Below are positions 1-6,205 of a DNA stretch of 13,331 nucleotides, in pieces. The notes beneath the pieces are model-generated. The model saw nothing but the letters and a program-made list of their open reading frames with translations. It was not told the origin of the DNA and searched no databases. The DNA is from Pseudomonadota bacterium. GTDB lineage: Bacteria > Pseudomonadota > Alphaproteobacteria > Rhodospirillales > Magnetospirillaceae. Location of the stretch: the NCBI GenBank assembly GCA_023458315.1, contig JAEXAH010000036.1:1-13331 (forward strand). The letters are read 5' to 3'. A program made the translations under genes and the position numbers. Position 1 is the stretch's first letter. Each line of letters opens with the position of its first letter.

Positions 1-900
1 CTGCGCCTTCAAGCTACCATGGGGCCGGTGCCAGTTGTAGCGGTGCAGCCATCGAGGCAGTTCGTCGGCGCGGGCGGCTGAGTTCTGGTAGGCCGTGGCG
101 TAAGCCCATTCGCGCAAGGCGGTCTGGATGAAGCGTTCTGCCTTGCCGTTGGTCTTCGGCGTGTAGGGCTTGGTGCGGACGTGCCTCAAGCCATGGCTGG
201 CGCAGGCTTTGCGGAAGTCCTTGGATCGATAGCACGATCCGTTGTCGGTCATGACGCGCTGGACGGTGATGCCGAGGCTTTTGTAGTAGGCCAGCGCCGC
301 CGCCAAGAAGGCGACGGCGCTTTCCTTTTTCTCATCCGGCATGATCTTGGTGAAGGCGACGCGGGAGTGGTCGTCGATACAGACATGGACAAACTCCCAG
401 CCGACGCCTCGGCTGTTGCTCTGGCCGGTGCGGTCGCCGGTGATACGATGGCCGACCTTGTTGAAGCGGCCCAATTTCTTGATGTCGATGTGGATCATGT
501 CGCCAGGCGCCTCGCGTTCGTAGCGGCGCACCGGCTCGGCCGGTTCCAGCGACTTCAGCCGGTTCATGCCGAGACGTCCGAGAATACGGAAGACGGTGGC
601 CTTGGACCGGCCCACGGCGGTGGCGATCTCGCCTCCCGTCCGGCGCTGGCGGCGCAACGCCGCGATTTGCTCGGCAAGGTAAACAGGCGTCCGCGCCGGA
701 GATCGATGCGGACGCGATGAGCGGTCCTGAAGGCCCGCAACGCCCTCGGCTTCGAACCGCTCGACCCATTTGCGGACAGTGCGGACGCACACCCCCATGG
801 CGGTGGCCACCGCCATGGGGGTGTACCCCTCGTCCAGAACACGCCGCACCAGAATCTCTCGACCGGTCGGCGTTAGAACGGCATTCTTGTGGATGCCCAT
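1..900 (-). CDS. IS481-family transposase, DDE integrase core (C-terminus beyond left edge)
   Basis: The minus-strand frame from the ATG at 898-900 stays open for 300 codons to the window edge. Residues about 1-60 form a helix-turn-helix (EGYTP...VRTVRKWVERFEAEG), a second HTH-like part follows (GGEIATAVGRSKATVFRILG), and the rve/DDE core starts near residue 130. The catalytic triad is visible as D139 (MIHIDIKKLGRF), D219 (VMTDNGS) and E255 (NGKAERF), with the D-35-E spacing expected of IS481. The C-terminal YNWHRPHGSL motif is also typical. Family members are about 310-320 aa, so only a few residues should be missing. The start is supported by a GGGGGA Shine-Dalgarno just upstream. No frameshift or stop is seen, so the enzyme may be active. 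The protein would cut and join the ends of its own element. An in-frame 36-bp palindrome sits in the HTH codons. Confidence 0.93.
   Translation of the reverse strand, partial: MGIHKNAVLTPTGREILVRRVLDEGYTPMAVATAMGVCVRTVRKWVERFEAEGVAGLQDRSSRPHRSPARTPVYLAEQIAALRRQRRTGGEIATAVGRSKATVFRILGRLGMNRLKSLEPAEPVRRYEREAPGDMIHIDIKKLGRFNKVGHRITGDRTGQSNSRGVGWEFVHVCIDDHSRVAFTKIMPDEKKESAVAFLAAALAYYKSLGITVQRVMTDNGSCYRSKDFRKACASHGLRHVRTKPYTPKTNGKAERFIQTALREWAYATAYQNSAARADELPRWLHRYNWHRPHGSLKAQ
789..824. repeat. Perfect 36-bp palindrome inside the transposase gene
   Basis: Positions 789-806 (ACACCCCCATGGCGGTGG) are the exact reverse complement of 807-824, with no spacer and no mismatch. The palindrome falls in codons ~26-37 of the transposase, in the helix-turn-helix (YTPMAVATAMGV). 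In mRNA it would form a very stable GC-rich hairpin about 75 nt after the start codon. In DNA it could extrude as a cruciform. Confidence 0.95.
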
Positions 901-992
901 TCGGTCCCCCTGATTAAGCCAAAGTGTCGCAACTTCAGCTTCCTCGGTTCAGACCGAGTGGGCAACCTCCTGAGACTTCACAGCTAGCCCCC

Positions 993-1904
993 CTACCACC
1001 CGGCATCCGGTCGGCGCTGTTCGGCGAAGCGGTCGGCCAGGAAATCCAGGAACACCCGGATCTTGGCCGACAGGTGGTTGCGTTGCAGATAGGTGGCGCG
1101 GATGTCGGCGTCCACGCCCGACCATTCCGGCAGCACCCGCACCAATTCGCCCGATCGCAGATAGGACGCAACGTCCCAGATCGAGCGCAGGACGATGCCG
1201 TGCCCGGCCAGCGCCCAGGCCACCGCCACCTCGCCATGGTTGGTGGCCAGCCGCCCCGCCACCTTGACCGTGCGCTGCCCGCCGTCCGACAGCAATTGCC
1301 AGGAATTGTACGCGCCGAAATATTCGCGGATGACGATGCATTGATGGTCGAGCAGGTCGCGCGGCGTTCGCGGCGGCGGATGGGCGGCCAGATAGGATGG
1401 CGCCGCGCACAGATAGCGGCGGTTGGCGGCGATCTTGCGCACCATCTGGCCGGTATCGGCGCCCGGCCCCAGGCGGATGCAGATGTCGATGGCCTCGGCC
1501 GCCAGGTCCAGCGGCTTGTCGGTCAGGGTCAGGATGACCTCGACCTCGGGGTACAGCCGGGCGAAATCGGCCACGGCCGGTCCCAGGTGGCGACGGCCGA
1601 AGCCGATGCCCGCATTGACCCGCAACAGGCCGCGCGGCGCCTCGCCCCCGGCGGCCAGGGCGCGTTCCAACTGCTCCAGGTCGCCCAGGATGCGCCGCCC
1701 CTCCTCCAGATAGCGTTCGCCCTCGGCGGTCAGGCTTTGCCGCCGGGTGGTGCGGTTCAGCAGCCGCACGCCCAGCCGCGCCTCCAGCGCCGCCAGACGG
1801 CGGCTGACCGCAGGCGCGGTGATGCCCAATTCCTGCGCCGCCGCCGCCAGGGTGGCGTGGCGCGACAGGGCGACGAAAAAGCCGAGATCGGCGGTGGCGT
1901 CCAT
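993..1904 (-). CDS. LysR-family transcriptional regulator
   Basis: The 303-aa product has the LysR length and architecture. An N-terminal winged helix-turn-helix spans residues ~5-62 (LGFFVALSRHATLAAAAQEL, ITAPAVSRRLAALEARLGVRLLNRTTRR), followed by a linker helix and a substrate-binding domain of periplasmic-binding-protein fold from about residue 90 onward. It should act in the cytoplasm as a DNA-binding sensor of an unknown small molecule. The gene is divergent from the TauE/SafE exporter gene, with 106 bp between starts. That is the usual arrangement for a LysR protein controlling its neighbour and itself. The start is chosen because it leaves the standard short N-terminus before the HTH; no strong Shine-Dalgarno is visible. 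The effector cannot be read from the sequence. The nearby IS481 copy ends about 55 bp beyond the stop codon and leaves the gene intact. Confidence 0.92.
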   Translation of the reverse strand: MDATADLGFFVALSRHATLAAAAQELGITAPAVSRRLAALEARLGVRLLNRTTRRQSLTAEGERYLEEGRRILGDLEQLERALAAGGEAPRGLLRVNAGIGFGRRHLGPAVADFARLYPEVEVILTLTDKPLDLAAEAIDICIRLGPGADTGQMVRKIAANRRYLCAAPSYLAAHPPPRTPRDLLDHQCIVIREYFGAYNSWQLLSDGGQRTVKVAGRLATNHGEVAVAWALAGHGIVLRSIWDVASYLRSGELVRVLPEWSGVDADIRATYLQRNHLSAKIRVFLDFLADRFAEQRRPDAGW

Positions 1905-1943
1905 GGGATTATTGCGTCAGATGCACGAGTGACGGGATCATAG

Positions 1944-1988
1944 CGGCATTTAACGGTGCCGTGGATAACAATATGGTCGAACCGGCAC
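1944..1988. promoter_or_regulatory. Dyad-rich control region between LysR and exporter genes
   Basis: The 106-bp divergent intergenic region contains CGGCA (1944-1948) and TGCCG (1957-1961) as a dyad with an 8-bp gap. GTGCCG (1956-1961) also pairs with CGGCAC (1983-1988). These overlapping dyads are candidate sites for the divergently transcribed LysR protein. No convincing -35/-10 pair was identified, so the call rests on symmetry and location only. Confidence 0.25.
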
Positions 1989-2010
1989 TCACCTTTCGCG
2001 GCACGGCATC

Positions 2011-2760
2011 ATGGATTTGGCCATCACCTTGTTGGGATCACTGGCGCTGGGCGCCGCGCTGGGCTTTTTCGGCGGCGTGTTCGGCATCGGCGGCGGCATC
2101 ATCGCCATTCCCATCCTGGTGCTGGGCGGCGGCATGGAACAGGCCACCGCCCAGGGCACGGCGCTGGTGATGATGGCCCCCAACCTGCTGGTGGCGTGGT
2201 GGCGCTATGCCCGCCGCAACCCCGAGGGGTTGGGCCGCGAGGCGCTGGCGCTGGCGGTGGTCGCCACCGCCACCACCTGGGGCGCCGCCATGCTGGCCAA
2301 CGACCTGGACCCGGCCCTGCTGCGCCTGCTGTTCTGCGTCTTCCTGGCGGTTCTGGGTGTCCTGCAACTGCCGCCGCGCGCCGCCGCCGCGCCGCCGTCC
2401 CGGCTGCCCCGGCCGCTGCTGCCGCTGGTGGGACTGGCGGGCGGCGGCAGCATGGGGCTGCTGGGGGTCGGCGGCGGTCTGGTGGCGACGCCGCTGTTGA
2501 CCGGGCTGTTCGGCCAGGGCCAGCGGGCGGCGCAAGCGTTGTCGCTGGCGCTGGTGACGCCCGCCTCGGTCGCCGCCCTGGCCGGATACGCCCGCCATCA
2601 AAGCGTGGACTGGACCGTCGGACTGGCCCTGGCGGCGGGCGGCATCGCCACCGTTTCGGCCGGGGTGGCGGCGGCCCACGCCTTCTCCGAACGCACCCTG
2701 CGCCGCGCCTTCGGCATCATGCTGATCCTGACCGCCGCCGCCCTGGCGGTCCGGGCCTGA
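2011..2760 (+). CDS. TauE/SafE-family (DUF81) membrane anion exporter
   Basis: The 249-aa product is very hydrophobic, with about seven to eight membrane segments. It shows the internal duplication typical of TauE/SafE: GFFGGVFGIGGGIIAIPIL near residues 19-37 is echoed by GLLGVGGGLVATPLL in the second half. Characterised members move small organic or inorganic sulfur anions such as sulfite or sulfoacetate across the inner membrane, but many have unknown substrates. The divergent LysR gene is the likely regulator. A free-standing lipoyl-domain gene follows 92 bp downstream on the same strand. The ATG is preceded by only a weak ribosome-binding site, but no better in-frame start is seen. Substrate assignment to sulfite would be a guess. 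Confidence 0.88.
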   Translation: MDLAITLLGSLALGAALGFFGGVFGIGGGIIAIPILVLGGGMEQATAQGTALVMMAPNLLVAWWRYARRNPEGLGREALALAVVATATTWGAAMLANDLDPALLRLLFCVFLAVLGVLQLPPRAAAAPPSRLPRPLLPLVGLAGGGSMGLLGVGGGLVATPLLTGLFGQGQRAAQALSLALVTPASVAALAGYARHQSVDWTVGLALAAGGIATVSAGVAAAHAFSERTLRRAFGIMLILTAAALAVRA

Positions 2761-2814
2761 CGCATCCCGCCTGAAAACCCACAAAACACCGATGGTTGCA
2801 GCCCCCGCCATTTC

Positions 2815-2833
2815 CGTCATCATCGGCATGACG
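2815..2833 (+). terminator. Weak hairpin downstream of the exporter gene
   Basis: CGTCAT (2815-2820) and ATGACG (2828-2833) form a 6-bp stem with a 7-nt loop, followed by ATTTGATT rather than a true T-run. It could weakly end tauE-like gene transcription or be an operator for the next gene. The evidence is symmetry only. Confidence 0.25.
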
Positions 2834-2852
2834 ATTTGATTGCGGGGGCATC

Positions 2853-3122
2853 TTGATCGAAATCCGCGTTCCCAAATTCCCGGAATGCGCCGAACCGTGC
2901 GGCGCCTGCTTCACCGCCGACGACAAGCTGGACGTGTTCGTCGCCGCATTGCTGGTGCGCGTCGGCGACACGGTCGAGGAAGACGACGTGCTGGCCGAGG
3001 TGGAAACCAACAAGACCACCATCGAAGTCACCGCGCCGCGCGCCGGAACCGTGCGCGAGATCATGGTCAGGAACGCCGATTCGGTGACGGAGGACAGCCT
3101 GCTGATGATCCTGGACGATTGA
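2853..3122 (+). CDS. Free-standing lipoyl/biotinyl-domain protein with CX3CX2C insert
   Basis: This 89-aa protein is one lipoyl-attachment domain. It starts with the beta strand MIEIRVPKF and carries the hairpin EVETNKTTIEV with K54 as the predicted modified lysine. It continues with AP.AGTVREI and the closing strand SLLMILDD. ETNK resembles the lipoyl signature ETDK rather than the biotin signature MKM, so lipoylation is favoured. Between the first strand and LVRVGDTV there is an insertion of roughly nine residues relative to E2 lipoyl domains, with C12, C16 and C19 in a CX3CX2C pattern. No E1, E2 core or E3 gene is adjacent, so its partner complex is unknown. The start is TTG with a GCGGGGG ribosome-binding site; an in-frame stop at 2829-2831 rules out an upstream start. 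It may be co-transcribed with the exporter upstream or with lysK downstream (61 bp away). Confidence 0.85.
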   Translation: MIEIRVPKFPECAEPCGACFTADDKLDVFVAALLVRVGDTVEEDDVLAEVETNKTTIEVTAPRAGTVREIMVRNADSVTEDSLLMILDD

Positions 3123-3183
3123 CGAAAGGGGCTGGCGGGGACTACGGTTCCGCTCTTTTCCACATCGTCAGAGTACCCTGATC

Positions 3184-4770
3184 ATGTCCGACCTTTCCGA
3201 CCTCGCCCGCAACGCCACCGCCTGGCCGTTCCAGGAAGCCAAGGCCCTGCTGGACGAGCGTCTGAAAGGCAAAACCCCGGACAAGGGATACGTGCTGTTC
3301 GAAACCGGGTACGGCCCGTCCGGCCTGCCGCATATCGGCACCTTCGGCGAGGTGGCGCGCACCACCATGGTGCGCAACGCCCTGAAGGTGCTGGCGCCCG
3401 AGCTGCCGACCCGGCTGTTCGCCTTTTCCGACGACATGGACGGCCTGCGCAAGGTGCCGGACAACATCCCCAACCCCGAGATCGTGCGCCCCCATCTGGG
3501 CAAGCCGCTGACCCGGGTGCCCGATCCGTTCGGCACCCATGACAGCTTCGGCGCCCACAACAATGCCCGCCTGCGCAGCTTCCTGGACACTTTCGGCTTC
3601 GAATACGAATTCCAGTCGGCGACCGAATGGTACAACACCGGCAAGTTCGACGCCGCCAAGCTGCGCATCCTGGAATGCTATGACGAGGTGATCACCGTCA
3701 TCCTGCCGACCCTGGGCGAGGAACGCCGCGCCACCTATTCGCCGTTCCTGCCGGTGTGCCCGGAAACCGGCATCGTGTTGCAGGTGCCGGTGGTCGAGAA
3801 GGACGTCAAGGCGGGCACCATCGTCTACCGGCGCGAGGACGGCAAGCTGATCGAAACCCCCGTCACCGGCGCCCATTGCAAGATGCAGTGGAAGGCCGAT
3901 TGGGCCATGCGCTGGTACGCCCTGGGCGTCGATTACGAAATGAGCGGCAAGGACCTGATCCCGTCGGTGGAACTGTCCAGCCGCATCTGCCGCATCCTGG
4001 GCGGCACCCCGCCCATGAACCTGACCTACGAACTGTTCCTGGACGACAAGGGCCAGAAGATCAGCAAGTCCAAGGGCAACGGCCTGGCGGTCGAGGATTG
4101 GCTGAAATACGCCCCCGACGCCAGTCTGGCGCTGTTCATGTACCAAAAGCCCAAGGCGGCCAAGCGGCTGTATTTCGACGTGATCCCGCGCAGCGTCGAC
4201 GATTACCTGACCTATCTGGGCAAGTTCGAGACGGAAGAGCCGGGCAAGCGCCTGGACAATCCGGCGTGGCACATCCACAACGGCCAGCCGCCGAAGGAAG
4301 AGGCGCATCTGTCGTTCAGCATCCTGCTGAATCTGGCCAGCGTGTGCAATTCCGACGACAAGGCGGTGCTGTGGGGCTTCATCCAGCGTTACGCCCCCGG
4401 CGCCAGCCCGGAAACCGCGCCGATCCTGGACAAGCTGGTGACGGGCGCCGTCGCCTATTACCAGGACTTCGTGAAGCCCGCCAAGAAGTACCGCGCCGCC
4501 ACCGCCGACGAGATCCAGGCCTTCACCGACCTCAAGGCCAAGCTGGAGGCCGCGGGCTCGGACGCCTCGGCCGAGGAATTGCAGAACGCCGTCTACGAGA
4601 TCGGCAAGCGCGACGCCTTCCCCGAACTGAAGGCATGGTTCAAGGCGTGCTACGAGGTGCTGCTGGGCCAGGACCAGGGGCCGCGCATGGGCAGCTTCAT
4701 CAAGCTGTACGGCGTCGCCAACACCATCGCCCTGCTGGACAAGGCCATCAAGGGCGAGGCCATGGCCTGA
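3184..4770 (+). CDS. lysK: Class I lysyl-tRNA synthetase
   Basis: The 528-aa enzyme charges tRNA-Lys with lysine using ATP in the cytoplasm. The class I signatures are clear: the HIGH-like motif HIGT at residues 50-53 (GPSGLPHIGTFGEVART) and the KMSKS loop KISKSKGNG at residues 292-300. The length fits the archaeal-type LysRS-I, which replaces the class II enzyme in many alphaproteobacteria and is unrelated to E. coli LysS. The C-terminal third is helical, as expected for the anticodon-binding helical cage. The ATG is preceded by no strong Shine-Dalgarno, but the N-terminus matches the family. A structured repeat element begins a few bases after the stop codon, and the likely transcription terminator lies about 170 bp further down. 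Confidence 0.97.
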   Translation: MSDLSDLARNATAWPFQEAKALLDERLKGKTPDKGYVLFETGYGPSGLPHIGTFGEVARTTMVRNALKVLAPELPTRLFAFSDDMDGLRKVPDNIPNPEIVRPHLGKPLTRVPDPFGTHDSFGAHNNARLRSFLDTFGFEYEFQSATEWYNTGKFDAAKLRILECYDEVITVILPTLGEERRATYSPFLPVCPETGIVLQVPVVEKDVKAGTIVYRREDGKLIETPVTGAHCKMQWKADWAMRWYALGVDYEMSGKDLIPSVELSSRICRILGGTPPMNLTYELFLDDKGQKISKSKGNGLAVEDWLKYAPDASLALFMYQKPKAAKRLYFDVIPRSVDDYLTYLGKFETEEPGKRLDNPAWHIHNGQPPKEEAHLSFSILLNLASVCNSDDKAVLWGFIQRYAPGASPETAPILDKLVTGAVAYYQDFVKPAKKYRAATADEIQAFTDLKAKLEAAGSDASAEELQNAVYEIGKRDAFPELKAWFKACYEVLLGQDQGPRMGSFIKLYGVANTIALLDKAIKGEAMA

Positions 4771-4776
4771 GCCCTG

Positions 4777-4926
4777 TATACCAATCCCGGTGATCGGAAC
4801 CGATCACCGGGACCCTCAAGCGCCGGGCGGGTTTCTCCGAAACCCTTGGCTCCCGCGGCATAAGCCGCGCGGCCCCTTGGGCCTAACCAAATCCCCATGA
4901 GTTCCACTCACCGGGATTTGGTGTTA
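4777..4926. repeat. Multi-hairpin repeat element with imperfect terminal inverted repeats
   Basis: The ends TATACCAA-TCCCGGTGA (from 4777) and TCACCGGGATTTGGTGTTA (to 4926) are imperfect inverted repeats differing mainly by one inserted A. Inside are successive stems: 4785-4797 with 4800-4812 (13 bp); 4829-4835 with 4839-4845 (7 bp, loop TCC); 4854-4859 with 4864-4869 (6 bp, loop ATAA); and 4886-4895 with 4913-4922 (10 bp). No coding frame is convincing. It looks like a MITE- or REP-type intergenic element, or a structured RNA, placed between the lysK stop codon and the terminator at 4942. Confidence 0.65.
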
Positions 4927-4941
4927 CCGGTTTGATCGAAC

Positions 4942-4977
4942 AACGGGACACCCTGCACACGCAAGGTGTCCCGTTTT
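4942..4977 (+). terminator. Rho-independent terminator for lysK
   Basis: AACGGGACACC (4942-4952) pairs perfectly with GGTGTCCCGTT (4965-4975) around a 12-nt loop. The right arm runs into four T residues (4974-4977). This is a classic intrinsic terminator on the plus strand, 172 nt after the lysK stop codon. Confidence 0.85.
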
Positions 4978-5002
4978 CATTTCGTGCAATCTGAACTAGC
5001 AT
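4974..5002 (+). promoter_or_regulatory. Possible promoter for the DUF6765-like gene
   Basis: TTTTCA (4974-4979) and TAGCAT (4997-5002) are separated by 17 bp and each match the sigma-70 hexamers at about four positions. They lie immediately after the terminator and before a strong GGGAGGGG ribosome-binding site at about 5020-5027. The match is modest. Confidence 0.3.
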
Positions 5003-5030
5003 CCCTGAACGCAACCAACGGGAGGGGAAA

Positions 5031-6170
5031 ATGCAGATCGACATGCACTATTACGGGACATATTGCATGGCACGCGCGGCGGGCATGTCGCGCGACGCCG
5101 CCCAGGTGGCGGCAAGCTGTGCCCAATACGTGGACGACAACGTGGCGACGCGGCCGGTGGCGTTCAAGGACGGCGCCCGGCTGGCGCGTGTGCCCACCGC
5201 CCACCACGTGGCCGACGAGATCAAGAACATCCAGCCCGACGACCAGCGCAACGTCTGGGTGCCGTTCCATTTCCTGCCCGGCAACGAGCCCGGCCCCGGC
5301 GGCAATGCCGAGTACGAGGAATTGCTGAAGTGCCGCAAGGACAGCGAACCGGCCCGTTTCATGATCGAGCACGTGGTCGAGCGCGCCGCCCTGGACCCGC
5401 TGGCGCTGCAACGGGTCGGCATCACCGCCCATGTCTTCGCCGACACCTTTTCCCATTACGGCTTCGCGGGCGTCAGTTCGCGCAACAACAAGGTGGACGC
5501 CGACAGCTTCCACTTTCCCGGCGCCAATCCGGAACTGGTGGAGTTCCTGAACAACAAGCGCCGGGAATTCTTCAAACGCTTCACCCACAAGGTGCCGTTG
5601 CTGCGCGACGCCATCGAGCGGCCCAATTGGTGGACGTCCGTCACCGCCGGGTTCAAAAGCCTGTTCGCCGAGGGCGTCACCGGCGCGCTGGGCCATGGCG
5701 GCGTCGCCACCTATCCCGACCTGCCCTATCTGGTCTGGAGCTTCCGCTACGAATCCTCGGAATCCGCCCAGCGCGACAACCCGGCCAGCTTCCTGGACGC
5801 CTGCGCCGCGCTGCACGATTTCTTCGCTCAGGTACTGACCAAACGGGCGGAATTCGGCGACGGCGCCGCCCGGCCGTTCGACGCCATCCGTCCCGCCGTC
5901 GACCGCATCCTGCGGCTGCAAGGCGGCTCGGACGCGCGCATCGAGGCGTGGCGCAAGGCGGCGCGCGACGGCGAATTGTTCGCATCGCCCGAGGACATCC
6001 CGCCCTATCTGGGCGACGAGTGGAGCAAGTGGCTGGCCAATGCCGACGGCCGGGTCAATGCCGACGAGGCGCTGGAACATCCCGCCTGCCGCTTCCACCT
6101 GGCCGCCAACGCCCACCGGTCGTGGGTGCTGCACGACATGTTGCCGGCGCGCAGCCTGCTGGTGGCGTGA
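5031..6170 (+). CDS. DUF6765-like protein, unknown function, probable metal-binding helical fold
   Basis: The 379-aa protein starts MQIDMHYYGTYCMARAAG and carries AQYVDDN near residues 31-37 and ITAHVFADTFSHYGF near 131-145. These are the conserved parts of DUF6765 as I remember it; no experimentally defined function is known to me. The H6, D35/D36, H80, H134, D138 and H142 pattern, especially H-x3-D-x3-H in a helix, resembles metal-binding sites of phospholipase C or S1/P1-like helical hydrolases. That link is inference only. No signal peptide or membrane segment is apparent, so a cytoplasmic location is likely. The start is strongly supported by GGGAGGGG about 5 bp upstream of the ATG. The gene sits alone between the lysK terminator and a convergent gene 15 bp away. 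Confidence 0.75.
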   Translation: MQIDMHYYGTYCMARAAGMSRDAAQVAASCAQYVDDNVATRPVAFKDGARLARVPTAHHVADEIKNIQPDDQRNVWVPFHFLPGNEPGPGGNAEYEELLKCRKDSEPARFMIEHVVERAALDPLALQRVGITAHVFADTFSHYGFAGVSSRNNKVDADSFHFPGANPELVEFLNNKRREFFKRFTHKVPLLRDAIERPNWWTSVTAGFKSLFAEGVTGALGHGGVATYPDLPYLVWSFRYESSESAQRDNPASFLDACAALHDFFAQVLTKRAEFGDGAARPFDAIRPAVDRILRLQGGSDARIEAWRKAARDGELFASPEDIPPYLGDEWSKWLANADGRVNADEALEHPACRFHLAANAHRSWVLHDMLPARSLLVA

Positions 6171-6176
6171 CCGGCG

Positions 6177-6205
6177 GGGCGGCGGTCAGGTGACGACCGC
6201 CGCCC
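6177..6205. terminator. GC-rich hairpin between convergent genes
   Basis: GGGCGGCGGTC (6177-6187) pairs perfectly with GACCGCCGCCC (6195-6205) around the loop AGGTGAC. The stem overlaps the stop codon of the minus-strand receiver gene (6186-6188) and starts 7 bp after the plus-strand stop. It could serve both convergent transcripts, but no T-run follows on either strand, so classical intrinsic termination is uncertain. Confidence 0.5.

Larger units (their letters stand above)
1..936 (-). mobile_element. IS481-family insertion sequence, left part outside the window
   Basis: The element comprises the transposase gene plus a short 5' leader. Reading the minus strand, the leader contains GTTGCGACACTTTGGC (positions 933-918) followed by AATCAGGGGGACCG and the start codon. 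This layout resembles the terminal inverted repeat and leader of IS481 elements, whose ends lie about 30-50 bp upstream of the transposase start. The exact end (about 933-937) is inferred, because the matching repeat at the other end and the target duplication are outside the window. Confidence 0.7.

Noticed and set aside
12..235. Possible frameshift in the transposase suggested by short overlapping frames
   Set aside because: Translating from 900 to 1 gives one unbroken frame with the full DDE triad. The short frames are shadows.
332..790. 152-codon minus-strand frame inside the transposase
   Set aside because: It is in a different frame from the transposase, whose catalytic D139, D219 and E255 are read in the frame starting at 900.
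943..958. CTCGGT-TCAG-ACCGAG hairpin near the insertion sequence end
   Set aside because: A 6-bp stem without a T-run. It could be a weak terminator for LysR, but the evidence is too slight to annotate.
924..1943. 339-codon plus-strand frame opposite the first LysR gene
   Set aside because: The minus-strand LysR protein has clear HTH and ligand domains. The plus-strand frame is Gln/Arg/Gly-rich and resembles nothing.
2038..2829. 263-codon minus-strand frame opposite the TauE/SafE gene
   Set aside because: It is Gln/Gly/Arg-rich nonsense antisense to a protein with the duplicated TauE motif.
3142..4308. 388-codon minus-strand frame antisense to lysK
   Set aside because: It lies fully opposite a well-conserved lysyl-tRNA synthetase and has no domain motifs, a composition artefact of high GC.
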